Below are positions 10,850 to 20,893 of a stretch of DNA of 64,000 nt, piece by piece. The translations under genes were made by a program, and so were the position numbers. This DNA is from Phanerochaete sordida (taxonomy: Eukaryota > Basidiomycota > Agaricomycetes > Polyporales > Phanerochaetaceae), in contig BPQB01000041.1 in NCBI GenBank assembly GCA_019973155.2, positions 186,001-250,000 on the forward strand, given 5' to 3'. A model generated the notes under the pieces. The model had not been told where the DNA came from, searched no databases, and saw only the letters and a list, made by a program, of their open reading frames with translations. Within the stretch, counting starts at the first letter, position 1. Each line of letters starts with the position of its first letter.

Positions 10850-12019
10850 ATGGCCAGCAACCCCAACTTTCCCGCTCACCTTGATATAAAGCCCTCTCTC
10901 GGCCTCAGCGACGGCGATGCCTCGAATTCTTTCGATTTCGCTGCCCAGGAAGCGGCCATCCGGGAGTACGGTATCGCTGGCAGGGTTTGGTGAAGATCGC
11001 TCTATCTGACGCCACCAATGACTCGCACTCTTACGACTATACCCCATTCGATCAGGGAAGCAGCCTATCTCCTTAATACATACATTGAAAATCCGGGGGA
11101 CGTCAACTTTGAGCCGCCATTCTTAACGCCACATGCGGGGAGCCACCTCTCGATCATCGAACTTGGCAGTGGGACCGGGATTGTATCAGCTCACTGTGCG
11201 GAGCGGCTCGCGGACCAGCCCTCTGTCATCATCACGACGGATCTACCGGAGGTATGCCCCCTGCTGGAGAAAAACCTACACAAATATAGCGAGCCAAAAC
11301 GTTCGTCGGGACCGAGGTTGCTCGTAAGGCCGCTTGGATGGGGATGCTATGAACACGCGCTAGCCATCCTGGACGATCTCAAAAATACTTCCGCCCGAAC
11401 CGCCATTGACGCCGGTCCGAACCTCCTGACCCATATAATCTGCAGCGACTTGGTGAGCCTGACGCCCTTCCGCCCACCTCACTTTGCTGCATGGGGATGC
11501 ATGACCAACCGTCTTTGTATGCAGATCTACTTTCCTGAGCTCCTTGCACCACTTCTGCGCAGCCTGCTCCATCTCACGAGCCCGCCGTTCGTCACACGTT
11601 CGCACACCGCCGACTGGCCGTCGGTCGTCATCTCTTACAAAATCCGGAGCCTTCTCAAGGAGGCGCCCTTCTGGTCGGCCTTTGGGCTGTGGTTCTCGTA
11701 CGAGCCGGTTCTCTACCGCCGAGCTCCACCCCGCCAGTCAGGCGCCGCCGCCACCGGCAATGGCGATGTCCGAGCCGGGCAACTGACGGGGACCTGGGAC
11801 GGAGCGGAGGATCCTGAGGAGACCGCCTGGCGCCGCTTCGGCTCTGCGGGCGACGACGAGCTATTCATCTTCGTGGCGCGACGGAGGCCGGATTCGCTCG
11901 CATGGACCGTGCCCACGGACGATGCGGATCTCCTGGGCGGTGTTGGCGCTCGCGGCGACCGGTCGCGAAAGGGCGATTCCACGTTCGAGACGCTACTGCT
12001 CATGAATATGGAAGGCTGA
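10850..12019 (+). CDS. SAM-dependent protein lysine methyltransferase-like (Methyltransf_16/METTL21 type)
   Basis: Members of this seven-beta-strand family methylate lysines on elongation factors and chaperones. Exons are 10850-10989, 11056-11452 and 11525-12019 (343 residues). Motif I is IIELGSGTGIVSAHCAE, followed by the acidic post-I strand VIITTDLPEV. The characteristic motif IICSDLIYFPELLAPLLRSL is rebuilt by splicing out 11453-11524. The N-terminal segment spanning the first intron (AGRVWEAAYLLNTYI) matches the family's conserved helix before motif I. The C-terminal third contains a Gly/Ala/Asp-rich insert. An in-frame ATG at 10766 would add 28 residues; 10850 is chosen for its better context (GGCATGG). 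The exact substrate cannot be told from sequence. Confidence 0.85.
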
Positions 12020-12282
12020 TAACCTGAGTCGTGAGTGTCGTTATTCTCAAATACAGAGAGTGTGCTACATGTGTCCACAGAAGTGTACATGAGGGATCTG
12101 GTTCCCGGTGGCTATGCTACGGCGACAAGAAATGTGAAGAGAAATGTGAAGGAAAGGAAGTATGCTTGTACAATAGCTGAGATATCAAAGTTCAAAAAAA
12201 TCGACACGCCCTACTGAAATCCACCGTGGTGGTAAAACCTGGATTCCCAGTGAGTAAACCTGTACGCTTGTTGACAGCCTGC

Positions 12283-13922
12283 TTACCGCTGATTCCCATT
12301 CTCTAGATAACCCGCAACGTTGTTGTAGTTACCCTCCATAGATTGCGCATACCCCGGCGGAGCATACGATTTCGGCGATACCCCTATGGCGTTCATCGTG
12401 TGTACGGTCACGGCCTCCGTAAACAGCGGCGTGTCTGGGCTGGCCGCGACGTAACCTGGCGCCTGACAGGGGAACATGCATATAAAGTACTAGCCCCGCG
12501 CGCCAGGTCCATCAGCCCTGGCGACACGCCGGAGGGATCTGCGGGAGGCACGCACCCGCAGCGAAAACCTCGGAAAGACGAACGTCGGGCGCAGGCTCTT
12601 CTTGATGTCGATCTCGCCCTGGAGCTGGCGCCGGCCCTGCGCGACCGCGCCGTCGTGCGACGGCCAGAAGTACGCGCCTGCCATCGGCTCGCGGAACGTG
12701 TTGCTGCTCTGGCCCGCGCCCTCCTGCGTCGCCTGCGAGCCGAGCAGCCGCTCGCGCACGAGCTGCAGGCGGACGGCGGACGGCGCGCAGAGCAGGTCCA
12801 GGGCCTGCTCGTCGGCGCATGTGAACGTCAGGAACAGGGGTATCGGCGAGCCTGTTGCGAACGACAGCTGCCCTGGGTCAGGATACGTTGTCAACTCATG
12901 TTCTGCGCGGAACGTACTGGCGCAGCAATTGCGACCTGGGCGACACGGTGAGTAGCTAGCGCACCGACCCGGAGATGACTTACTGAGCATTCTACAGTCA
13001 CCGTCCGCTGGTTGAACAAAGTGCCCGTGAACTGCACAGGAGGCAGAACCTTCCACCCCGGCGGGTCACCCGACGGTCCTACGAGCGGCGCGCCAGCGTT
13101 GTACGCAGCCAAGCGCAGCTGTGAAGGCGGCTCTGCGCGCGACAGCGGCGTGTAGAAGATGCTTGCGGTGAGGCTGGCATCCGGGGCCGCGGCGCAGTGT
13201 CAGCGCGGGCAGGCTGAGAGCACTCAAACATCCCTGAGTGACGTACATCTGATTGACTTTGAACGTCCCCCGACGGACGGTGGCGGTGAGCTTGTAGTCG
13301 ATGTACACGGGGCTCGCGCGTTCTGCGGCAGTGAGCAGGGTGTGCGTGCGCGCGGACGTGCGAGAGACGTGCCTGTGAATGTCGGCGGAAGGCGGTATAG
13401 TTCTGCCCTGCCTTTAGGTTTGTTTGAGGCTGGTGTCTCTGCAGGGAGCGTGAGTGAGAACGGCCACGACGCCTTCCCCTTCGGGGCCTTTCCCGACACC
13501 TTGCTGTCCCATAGGTCCTCGGATATTGTCAAGAAGGTTAGCTCCTCCTGCCCTACGGCGGTAACGCCGCCGGACACCTATGACGACGCCTCCCTTGAGT
13601 GTGACTGGTCCACGGCCCCTATTTGAGCACTCACAGAGACGGCCACGGCCTTTGCGCCGTCGGTCTTGTCAAAGTCGACCTCGACGGTGCCGTGGATGAT
13701 GTCACGCTCGTAGTAGAGGGGCCACGTCTTCTTGTCCTTCGCGCGGCTCTTCACTGTGAGCCAGAGCCACGGGCGGCCCTTGGAGTCGTCGAGCTGGAAG
13801 GAGTGTTCAGACAGCTCTGGGCCGAGCGAAGCGGTGCTCGTCGAGCTGTACCGCGGCAGCACCGCCTCCGCGCCTTCCTGGCTCACGGAGCGGGCGGCCT
13901 GGGCCTCGGCGTGCTTGTCCAT
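12283..13922 (-). CDS. Alpha-arrestin-like protein, six exons, one GC-AG intron
   Basis: Fungal arrestin-domain proteins act as adaptors for endocytosis and ubiquitylation of membrane transporters. Exons are 13922-13635, 13577-13373, 13322-13247, 13173-12984, 12867-12556 and 12489-12283 (425 residues, in frame). The Arrestin_N domain includes GTVEVDF, VSGGVTAVGQEELTFL, the RAELYRLPPTF strand and SPVYIDYKLTATV. The C-terminal domain starts near FTGTLFNQRTVTVEC and LSFATGSPIPLFLTFTC. The tail is rich in Pro, Tyr, Gly and Asn (SYAPPGYAQS). Without removing 13323-13372 the frame breaks, and that intron starts with GC (ACAG|GCACGT). The 116-bp intron 12868-12983 is the least certain junction. No canonical PPxY ubiquitin-ligase docking motif is seen in the tail. 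Confidence 0.85.
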
Positions 13923-14584
13923 CGCTGGCGTCGATCGGGTGGGGAAGGGCTGCTGCTGAGGCGGGGCGCTGCGCAGGAGCCGGCGTGCACGCTGCGGCGC
14001 GATCGGGCGGGTGTGCGGGTGCGGTTGCGGCCTGGGCGTGCGGCGCACAGCAGAGCAGCGCGGAGAGCGAGAGCGAGAGGCGGCTCGCGTTCGAGTCATG
14101 TCGCCGCTCCGCGGGCCTCATATGTATGCTCGGACACGCCGGGCGTGTGGTGAGTGCGGGACGACTTATTATCAAGACGCACACTGCGGTGCATGTGCTC
14201 GTAGGACAGAACCACCCGCCTCGCGGAGAATCCGGACGGGGGAACGCGCGGTCGCGCTGCGGCACATGGCCGCTGGACGCAGGCAGCCTGTTAAAAGCGG
14301 AGGTAGAAGCTTGATCTCGAGGTCGCTAAGCCACCTCCTGCACGTAAGCTCGCTGGGATGGGAAGCACGTTCACTTTGCCTTTCCTGCTTTCGTGCGAGG
14401 CAGGGATCAACGTACCTGCGCGGGTACTCGGGTCATCTGTTCAGGCGCGCGCCCGCATCTCATGGTCTTCAGTTCTCATACACACGGTCGTGCCACGACA
14501 CGCGACACTGGGGGAAGACGATGCTTAAATAGTCACGGTAATTACTGGCGCTATTACTCGACGGCGTATGGTGTAGAAGCTATA
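13923..14584. other. Intergenic, no gene seen
   Basis: Upstream flank of the arrestin gene and downstream flank of the Zn-cluster gene. Plus-strand frames here lack splice support and show no motif. Confidence 0.4.
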
Positions 14585-15186
14585 TCAGCGGGAGAAGAGA
14601 TGGAAGCATAGACAGGTAACGGATACAGTACAGCTACAGCGGGAAGGAATAGACAGCAAGAGGCAAGACGGAGCAAACGGATATGGACACAAACACAGAG
14701 AGAGCAGAGAGAGCGTTGAAGGGGCGTGTGTATTAGGTGTGTGGCCGCGGAATGGGCCTTGTGGTCGCCTGCGACTGCATGGGAGAGTGTGCATGCTCTA
14801 GGACGCTTTCTGCGCAGAGCTATACGACACGTCAGACGATTGAATGACGGAGAGCATCTGGATCACTCACACTGGGATGTAGCTGCACAGAAGGCCACGT
14901 TTATGACAATTGGCACACGTGGGCCTGCCGTCGCACTTCAGCTTGCGGCCTAATGAATCGAAGAACGGGCAGGTGAGTACGATCGCTGGGAATCGACGCA
15001 AGGCAAAACGGGATTGGGCGTACCTCTGCAGAAGATGCAAGCCATCGGAGTCCTGCGAGGGGTGCGGGGAGTGTAGCTCTCGCCGTCGGAGTCATTGCCT
15101 CCGTAAGACGTGTTCTGTAAAATAATATGAGTACACTGAACGCGTCATCGACGACGATCTCCCCCACAGACCTGCGCGGCTTCCAT
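14585..15186 (-). CDS. Miniature Zn(II)2Cys6 zinc-cluster protein
   Basis: Zn(II)2Cys6 clusters bind DNA through six cysteines holding two zinc ions and are fungal-specific. Exons are 15186-15172, 15114-15024, 14949-14871 and 14774-14585. Splicing gives MACIFCRGRKLKCDG followed by RPTCANCHKRGLLCSYIP, with spacing C-x2-C-x6-C-x5-C-x2-C-x6-C. The intron 14950-15023 falls inside the cluster, right after the second cysteine's CR. The N-terminus is short and Ser/Thr/Pro-rich (GNDSDGESYTPRTPRRTP). After the cluster come a basic RRRPQGPFRGH segment and a low-complexity tail that may be mis-modelled. At about 124 residues it lacks the large regulatory domain of typical family members. The zinc-cluster call is strong; the C-terminal end is uncertain. 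Confidence 0.75.
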
Positions 15187-15951
15187 GAGTACGATAAAGA
15201 GTAGCTAGAGTAGAGTCAAGGATGAGGATGGATACAGTAGAATATTAGAGGAACGAAGTGAATGCGAGTGTCGGGATGGCGAGCTTGGATGCAGTTCGTG
15301 GCGGCGGGTGCGCTGCATTTTATAGCTGCGGAGCCCTGCGCCCGTTGTCAGGATGTTCGGGACGGCGCATTCAATCTGCAGCCCAAGAAATTCGGATATG
15401 TTGCGTGCCGTCAAGAGATATCCACAAAAATCCAGGACGCGGCCGCCCTGCCGCTACGTGTTTCAACAAGTTAACAGCGCGCAACAGGGTGCGAGAGAGC
15501 CATTACATCACCTTGGGATGAAACACGTCGCTTAGACCCTATCAACAGAATTTTGGGCAATTGATGAGGCCAAATCCACGTCCTGCTAGCTTCCGAGTGG
15601 CGCCGTCTGTACGCTAGCCGCCGTTAGCGGGCATAAGGGTCACATACCTGCCAAGGCTATGTTTGAAATTGTCGCCGTCCTGAGCCTCGAGCCGTCGCGA
15701 ACAGGCCACCCGCAGTCGTGCTGCACCTAGCAGGGCGTCGAGACGTTGCCAATGAGGAACCACATCAATGGCAACGGGCGAAAACTGAGGGCGGGGTCAA
15801 CCCATTTTACGATATAGGTCCGGCCAGCGGGCGACTTCTGCCGTCGATGAAATACCGGTTGTTCTCTTCGCGGGAGGATCGGTGGCATCTTGTTTGGTCA
15901 GGTATCGAGTCAGAGCCACGAAATAATATTGGCACTCACGGCGGAGCGACC

Positions 15952-15979
15952 ACTCGATTGTTCGAGTTCGATTGGCGCC
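15952..15979 (+). repeat. Left arm of 28-bp inverted repeat
   Basis: Pairs with 17048-17075 in opposite orientation, 27 of 28 bases matching; the one mismatch is base 15974. The core is CGATTGTTCGAGTTCGATT. Flanking bases show only weak extended similarity and no clear target-site duplication. Confidence 0.8.
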
Positions 15980-17047
15980 CCGGGCGCTTCCGTGACCTGG
16001 TAACGCCTCGCCCGGCTGATCCCGCTGCCCTTACCCTAGGGGCACGCCCGTCGGACCTCGAATGCTCAGCCCAACGCGGCGGTCGCGTCGGGATGGGCGC
16101 CATGCGCTGGATGGACGATATCTACGATAATTATGCGTATATAGGCTTCGCGTGAGCTTAGATATAGCCTATCTGGATGTTATATTAGGTTTGGGCCGTA
16201 ATGTGAGGCACAGCGAGATGTAGTGACGTGCGACGTCGTTCAAGCAGTCCCGCCCTCGACGGGCTACCATTTCAGGCAACCACCCCGCTCGCCACACCGA
16301 AACTGAAGGCGGGCCTGCCTCGCTGGATCCCTGGGCAGAGCATTGCTCAGATACGACTTACAAACAGCTAGAAGGGCTCTTAGTAAGTCTAACCCGCTGT
16401 CCTCAGGCTTGTGCTCCATAATCTGAGTGCATGAAGGCGCAGCATGTCAGGACCATTGGCACAGGGGACCCCGGAAACCCCTCACCGCGAGAGCTGTTCG
16501 CCGTGAAGTGCGAAGGTAGCTGCCACTTACCAAGCAGGCTAGAAGTGCACTACTCCATAGCAAGTGCAGATTCACCCTACTTTCAGTGCATTGAATAGCT
16601 TCTACTGTGCATACATGCACTCAGTCTGATCTTGCACACAAGCGGCCGCTTCCCATGGCCTCAAACTAGCCTGATCTTGCCGTGAAAGTCATCAGCTACC
16701 CTCTATACTGGCGTGATTTAGCATAAGTCGCCGCATATAGGCCTGAGGTGCACCATTCCAGCCTGACATACTCTTGCTTCCAGTTATACGGTCACAAGAT
16801 AGACCGTGTTATGTTCCCATTAGATGTACGAGGTATCACGAATTTATTGGTATTTTATGCCCAAATTGTGCGAGGCACAGAGCGCGTTCCCCGCCAGGCG
16901 CTCCAGGGCGGGATCCCGACGCCCGCCCGCCTGCCTGCCCATCCATCAGCGGAGCTGGAAACAGGTTGGTAGTCACGTAGAGGGTTACCCGACAGGCGCA
17001 TCACGCTTGTCACCATCCGTCACGAAATGAGTAACATCAGACCCTGA

Positions 17048-17075
17048 GGCGCTAATCGAACTCGAACAATCGAGT
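17048..17075 (-). repeat. Right arm of 28-bp inverted repeat
   Basis: Reverse-complement partner of 15952-15979, about 1.07 kb away. It could be the terminal repeat of a small decayed transposable element or a chance-preserved inverted duplication. No transposase is readable between the arms. Confidence 0.8.
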
Positions 17076-19033
17076 ATACACTCCTCACGGCGCTGCCCTC
17101 GGTCGTTGCCATGCCACGTGAGTGACAAGCAGACTAGCCCAACGTGGTTTAGACGCGGCGGGAATCTCGGCAGGTGACGGGAGGTGGTTTCGGGATTGAC
17201 TGGTCCGCTGCAATCGTGCGCCTCCGACGGATTGTCACCCGAGGTACCTGGAGCGGCCGTCCTGGGTGCAGTCGGCCCCAGGAACCTCGACGCGTCAGCG
17301 CATGGTGAGTCAACGATGACGACGCGGTCCGCTAGGCTCGCAGCGCGGATGGCGTTGGAGACATGCGTTTACCCTCATGGAAGTTACCGCCGCGGATGCG
17401 AGCTGCGGGATTGATGGCATGGAGCGCAGTACACTGATAGAGCTCTGGCCGGGAGGACGTGGCAATTGGCACCATCCGGCACCCATTGTCATCGCATTGG
17501 AAATTTGGGAGACCCTGGGCCCCCTGCTCGGTCCTACGAACATGGCAACAACGGTGACATTTGCACGAAAATTTAGTGAAGGAATGGAACTCACGAGAGA
17601 CGACACCGTGTGAGAACTGGAGACGTTCGAGATCTGCGGGACGTGGCGACGTCCGACGATTCGGCGGGTGGCGTCAACGCCAGGGCGGTAGAGGGGGCCG
17701 TTCGATCAGCCAGGGCCATATCCAGGGGCAGTGAGCACGAGAAGAGAAGATTCGACGTCAGTCGATCGGCCCGAACGAGTTGCTACCGGGGCCAGAAATG
17801 CCTAACCAGGAACCGCGAAAGACCGCGAAACGCCAGCAGAAGGCCCCAGTTGTCCTGACAATCCAAACAGCGCGTGCAGCACCGCGAGGGACCAGGTGTG
17901 CGCGCCATGGCACTGAAAACCAACGATTCAGCGGCGGCTTGGTCCTGGACGGCGGACGCTGGAATGGTGATGTCGGGCAGAACGTCTGGCGGTGAGAAAA
18001 ATTTCGGCACGAAGGCGCGTCACCGCCGCCCAACGCCTTCGTAGTCTAAGCGCGGATGTGCAAAGACCAATCACGACGCGAGCGAGCCCGCTGTTCCGCG
18101 GGCTTATGTCGAGTGAGACATATAGAGAGCGGGGTGTCATAGGTTCTAGCTGATGCTGCGTACGCCCACAGAGCGCGAGTCGGCGTATAGAAACTGACGG
18201 CACATACCAAGTCAGAGACACCGCCATCCCTGTTTTCGGGACGGTCTTGGACGTAAAACCCAGGAGACCAAACGTAGTTGGTTCCACAGGGTCCGATGGG
18301 GTGATCGTGGGGGGACAGGACGTGTGCTTGGTAGGCTGAGAAGACCAGCAGTGCCTGGCTGCGGTGCCCCGACGGTTTGCTGCCGAAGGTCGCCACAATC
18401 ACGCCCTGTGTGCTCCGCTGGCATCCGCTCATACGGACTCGGAGATTGCTTGAACGCGATCAACGGCGTGAACATCACGGGCCCGAACTACCAACCGCTT
18501 GTACCATCTCCCCGGGCAAGGCGGCGCCGACGCCCAGAAATGGGCCATGCGGGACGAGCTGGTAGCGAAAGCAGCGGTGTGTCGGAGGAGCTGAAGCCAT
18601 TCAAAACAAGGGCAAATATAGCTGCTACTCTGCAAATAGGACCATATGAGAGTTAGTGCCTGATACGCTTTTCGTAAACTCACAGAAATACACTGTCGGC
18701 CGCGGTGATGAAGCATGTTCCGAGACGGCAGACGTCTATGGCACAACGCCAGAGCTAGGCTGTGAAAATAGCTTTCAGGTGCGCTGTACGACTTCCGTAC
18801 CAGTCCTCCTTTCCTCGCGCCCCAATTCCATGGACGAAGGTCAGGACCAAAAGGCGAGATGGCTGGCGGTTGTCGAACCTCAAGCGCTCCGTTGGCTTGA
18901 GCGTCTGTACGAGCTTGAGCGCTCCTCGCGTTTGGGCGCCAAAGGGAGCGTGGACGCGACTTGACCGCGCCGTGCATCCCCAGACCATCCCACTCGAAAA
19001 CCCCCCTCGTTAGCTCTCCAGCGACGAGCCAGA

Positions 19034-20793
19034 ATGTCCCTCTTTGGATCGTCAGTAGCTACGCTCCGAGTCTGTGCTCTCTGCTGATGCATTTCTTGCT
19101 TTGCAGAACCACGACGAACCAGCCACCGACCTCGATATTTGGGAGCACGCTAGGCGGCCAACCCCAAGCTCAGCCCACTCAGACGGGCTCCCTCTTCGGG
19201 AACAACAACGCGGGGCAGCAGGGGCAGCCTCAACAGGCGACCGGGACTGGCCTCTTTGGAAGCACTCTCGGCCAGCAGCCACAGCAGCAAGCCCAACAGC
19301 CCGCGCAGGGTGGATCCTTGTTCGGCGGGTTTGGACAGAACCAGAACCAACAGGCGGGTCAACAGGCAGGGCAGCAGCCAGCTGCGCAGACATCCCTCTT
19401 CGGCCAGTCCGCTGCACAGCAGCAGCAACAACAGAACGCGCCCGCCACAGCCTCGCTCTTCGGTGGTTCTTCAACGACCCAGAACCAGCCCTCCGGAAGT
19501 CTCTTTAGCAGCTTTGGCGCAAACACGGCGAACACGGGGACCGGAAACGCGTCCACCGGTAGCCTGTTCGGCGGGTCGTCCACGGCCGGGGGGTTCGGCG
19601 GCGGGTTCGGCAACAATCAGTCGACGCTTCAGAGGCAACCCACGCTCCCCATGTTCGGCGCCGGCCCTTCGTCCACAACGAACCCCCTTTTCAAGCCGCC
19701 AACACAACAAACGTGAGCCCACCTTCCGTCTTCTTTGACGTTGTAATGATTGCTAAGATCGGCACCGTAGGACCCTTGTGTACGTACCGTCGGCATTGAA
19801 GCTGCCTTACCGGGTCTAACGTTCCCAATGCAGGTCTACAACACAGCCATCCAATGCACCACCGTTCGCGAAGTCCACAAAGTTTAATGATTTGCCTGAG
19901 GATGTGAAAAGGACCCTGGAAGCTATTGAGTACGCTGCCCGTAGCTTTGCGTTCCGCAGACTCTCACCTATTCCCAGCTCGCATATCCAGGGCCGCGTCC
20001 AAATTAGCAATGAATTGAAACAGAGGAAAGTGGGGGAAGAGGCCACGAAGTCTCAGGAGCTCATTCGCGGCGTTCACAAGGTGCGTACGGAGCGGGCTCG
20101 CTAAACACTTTCGTGTTCACTCCGAATGCTATCAGGACCTCGTGAATATCGTCTCCGACCTACAGTCGGACGTACGGCATACACACAACCTGAAGGCAAA
20201 AACGGATCAGACTGTGCAAGATACCATTGTTGCCACTCGTATCATCGACGGCTTCCGAAACCCTCAACAGCACGGCGTATACCTAAAGAACTACGCGAAC
20301 TTCCCGCTCGAGTAAGCGCAGTGCGATATCGTGGCACGGAATAGCTCTAATCGGCTTCTCAGGTTCTTCCAGCGTGTCACTGACGAGATGCGGGAACGCC
20401 TTCGATGGTACAAGGCTACCATAGAGGTATGTCCGTTTTCCCCGATCTTAGTCACCCGCCGTTAACGCCACTGGTACCCAGCAAATCGAACGGAAGCTGG
20501 CGTCCGCCGCTGTGCATAGCCAAGCTACGCCGCACGGTCAGTTTGCCGTCTGCGACTGTCAGGTTATGTCTCACTACTGAATGTCTGCAGCTATCGTATC
20601 AACGCTGGAGGCGCAGCACGCGACCTTCATGGCCCTGGCGAGCAAGACAGCGGCGGTCGACGCCGAATTGCAGAAGATCAAGGCGCTGTACACGCAGCTC
20701 TGGCGAGCCAAGACCGGCAGCATGCGAGACCCGTTCAACGACCTCGATCGTGCCTCCGGAGACTTCGGGCTCGAGAGTTTGAGCGGGAAGTAG
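19034..20793 (+). CDS. FG-repeat nucleoporin of the Nup49/Nup58 type
   Basis: This protein lines the central channel of the nuclear pore with Nsp1 and Nup57, its FG repeats binding transport receptors. Eight exons: 19034-19050, 19107-19712, 19834-19929, 19978-20080, 20136-20311, 20363-20426, 20482-20536 and 20591-20793 (439 residues). Residues 1-220 are Gln/Ser/Gly/Asn-rich with repeated SLFG, GLFG and SIFG motifs. The C-terminal half is helical and charged: FNDLPEDVKRTLEAID, then SNELKQRKVGEEATKSQELI, then RVTDEMRERLRWYKATIEQI. This coiled-coil layout fits Nup49/Nup58 rather than Nup57 or Nsp1. The first exon is only 17 nt (MSLFGS). The introns are 48-56 bp except one of 121 bp. It ends about 100 bp from the convergent ABC transporter. 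Confidence 0.88.
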
Positions 20794-20893
20794 TGTATTC
20801 TTAGTGGGCTACATTCTACGGTCCCTGACTGCAATCATCCACTGCCGCGACGCTGAAATTGCTGTGTACGTGTGACCCGGGCCATGTGCCCTG

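Larger units (their letters stand above)
15187..19033. other. Gene-poor stretch of about 3.8 kb
   Basis: No gene model with a recognisable product could be built. Short frames at 15718-16155 (plus) and 17928-18432 (minus) have a patchy coding look but no domain or consistent splice pattern. The stretch 18050-18650 may be decayed coding sequence. A 28-bp inverted repeat frames 15952-17075. The last about 100 bases are presumably promoter and leader of the nucleoporin gene. Confidence 0.45.
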
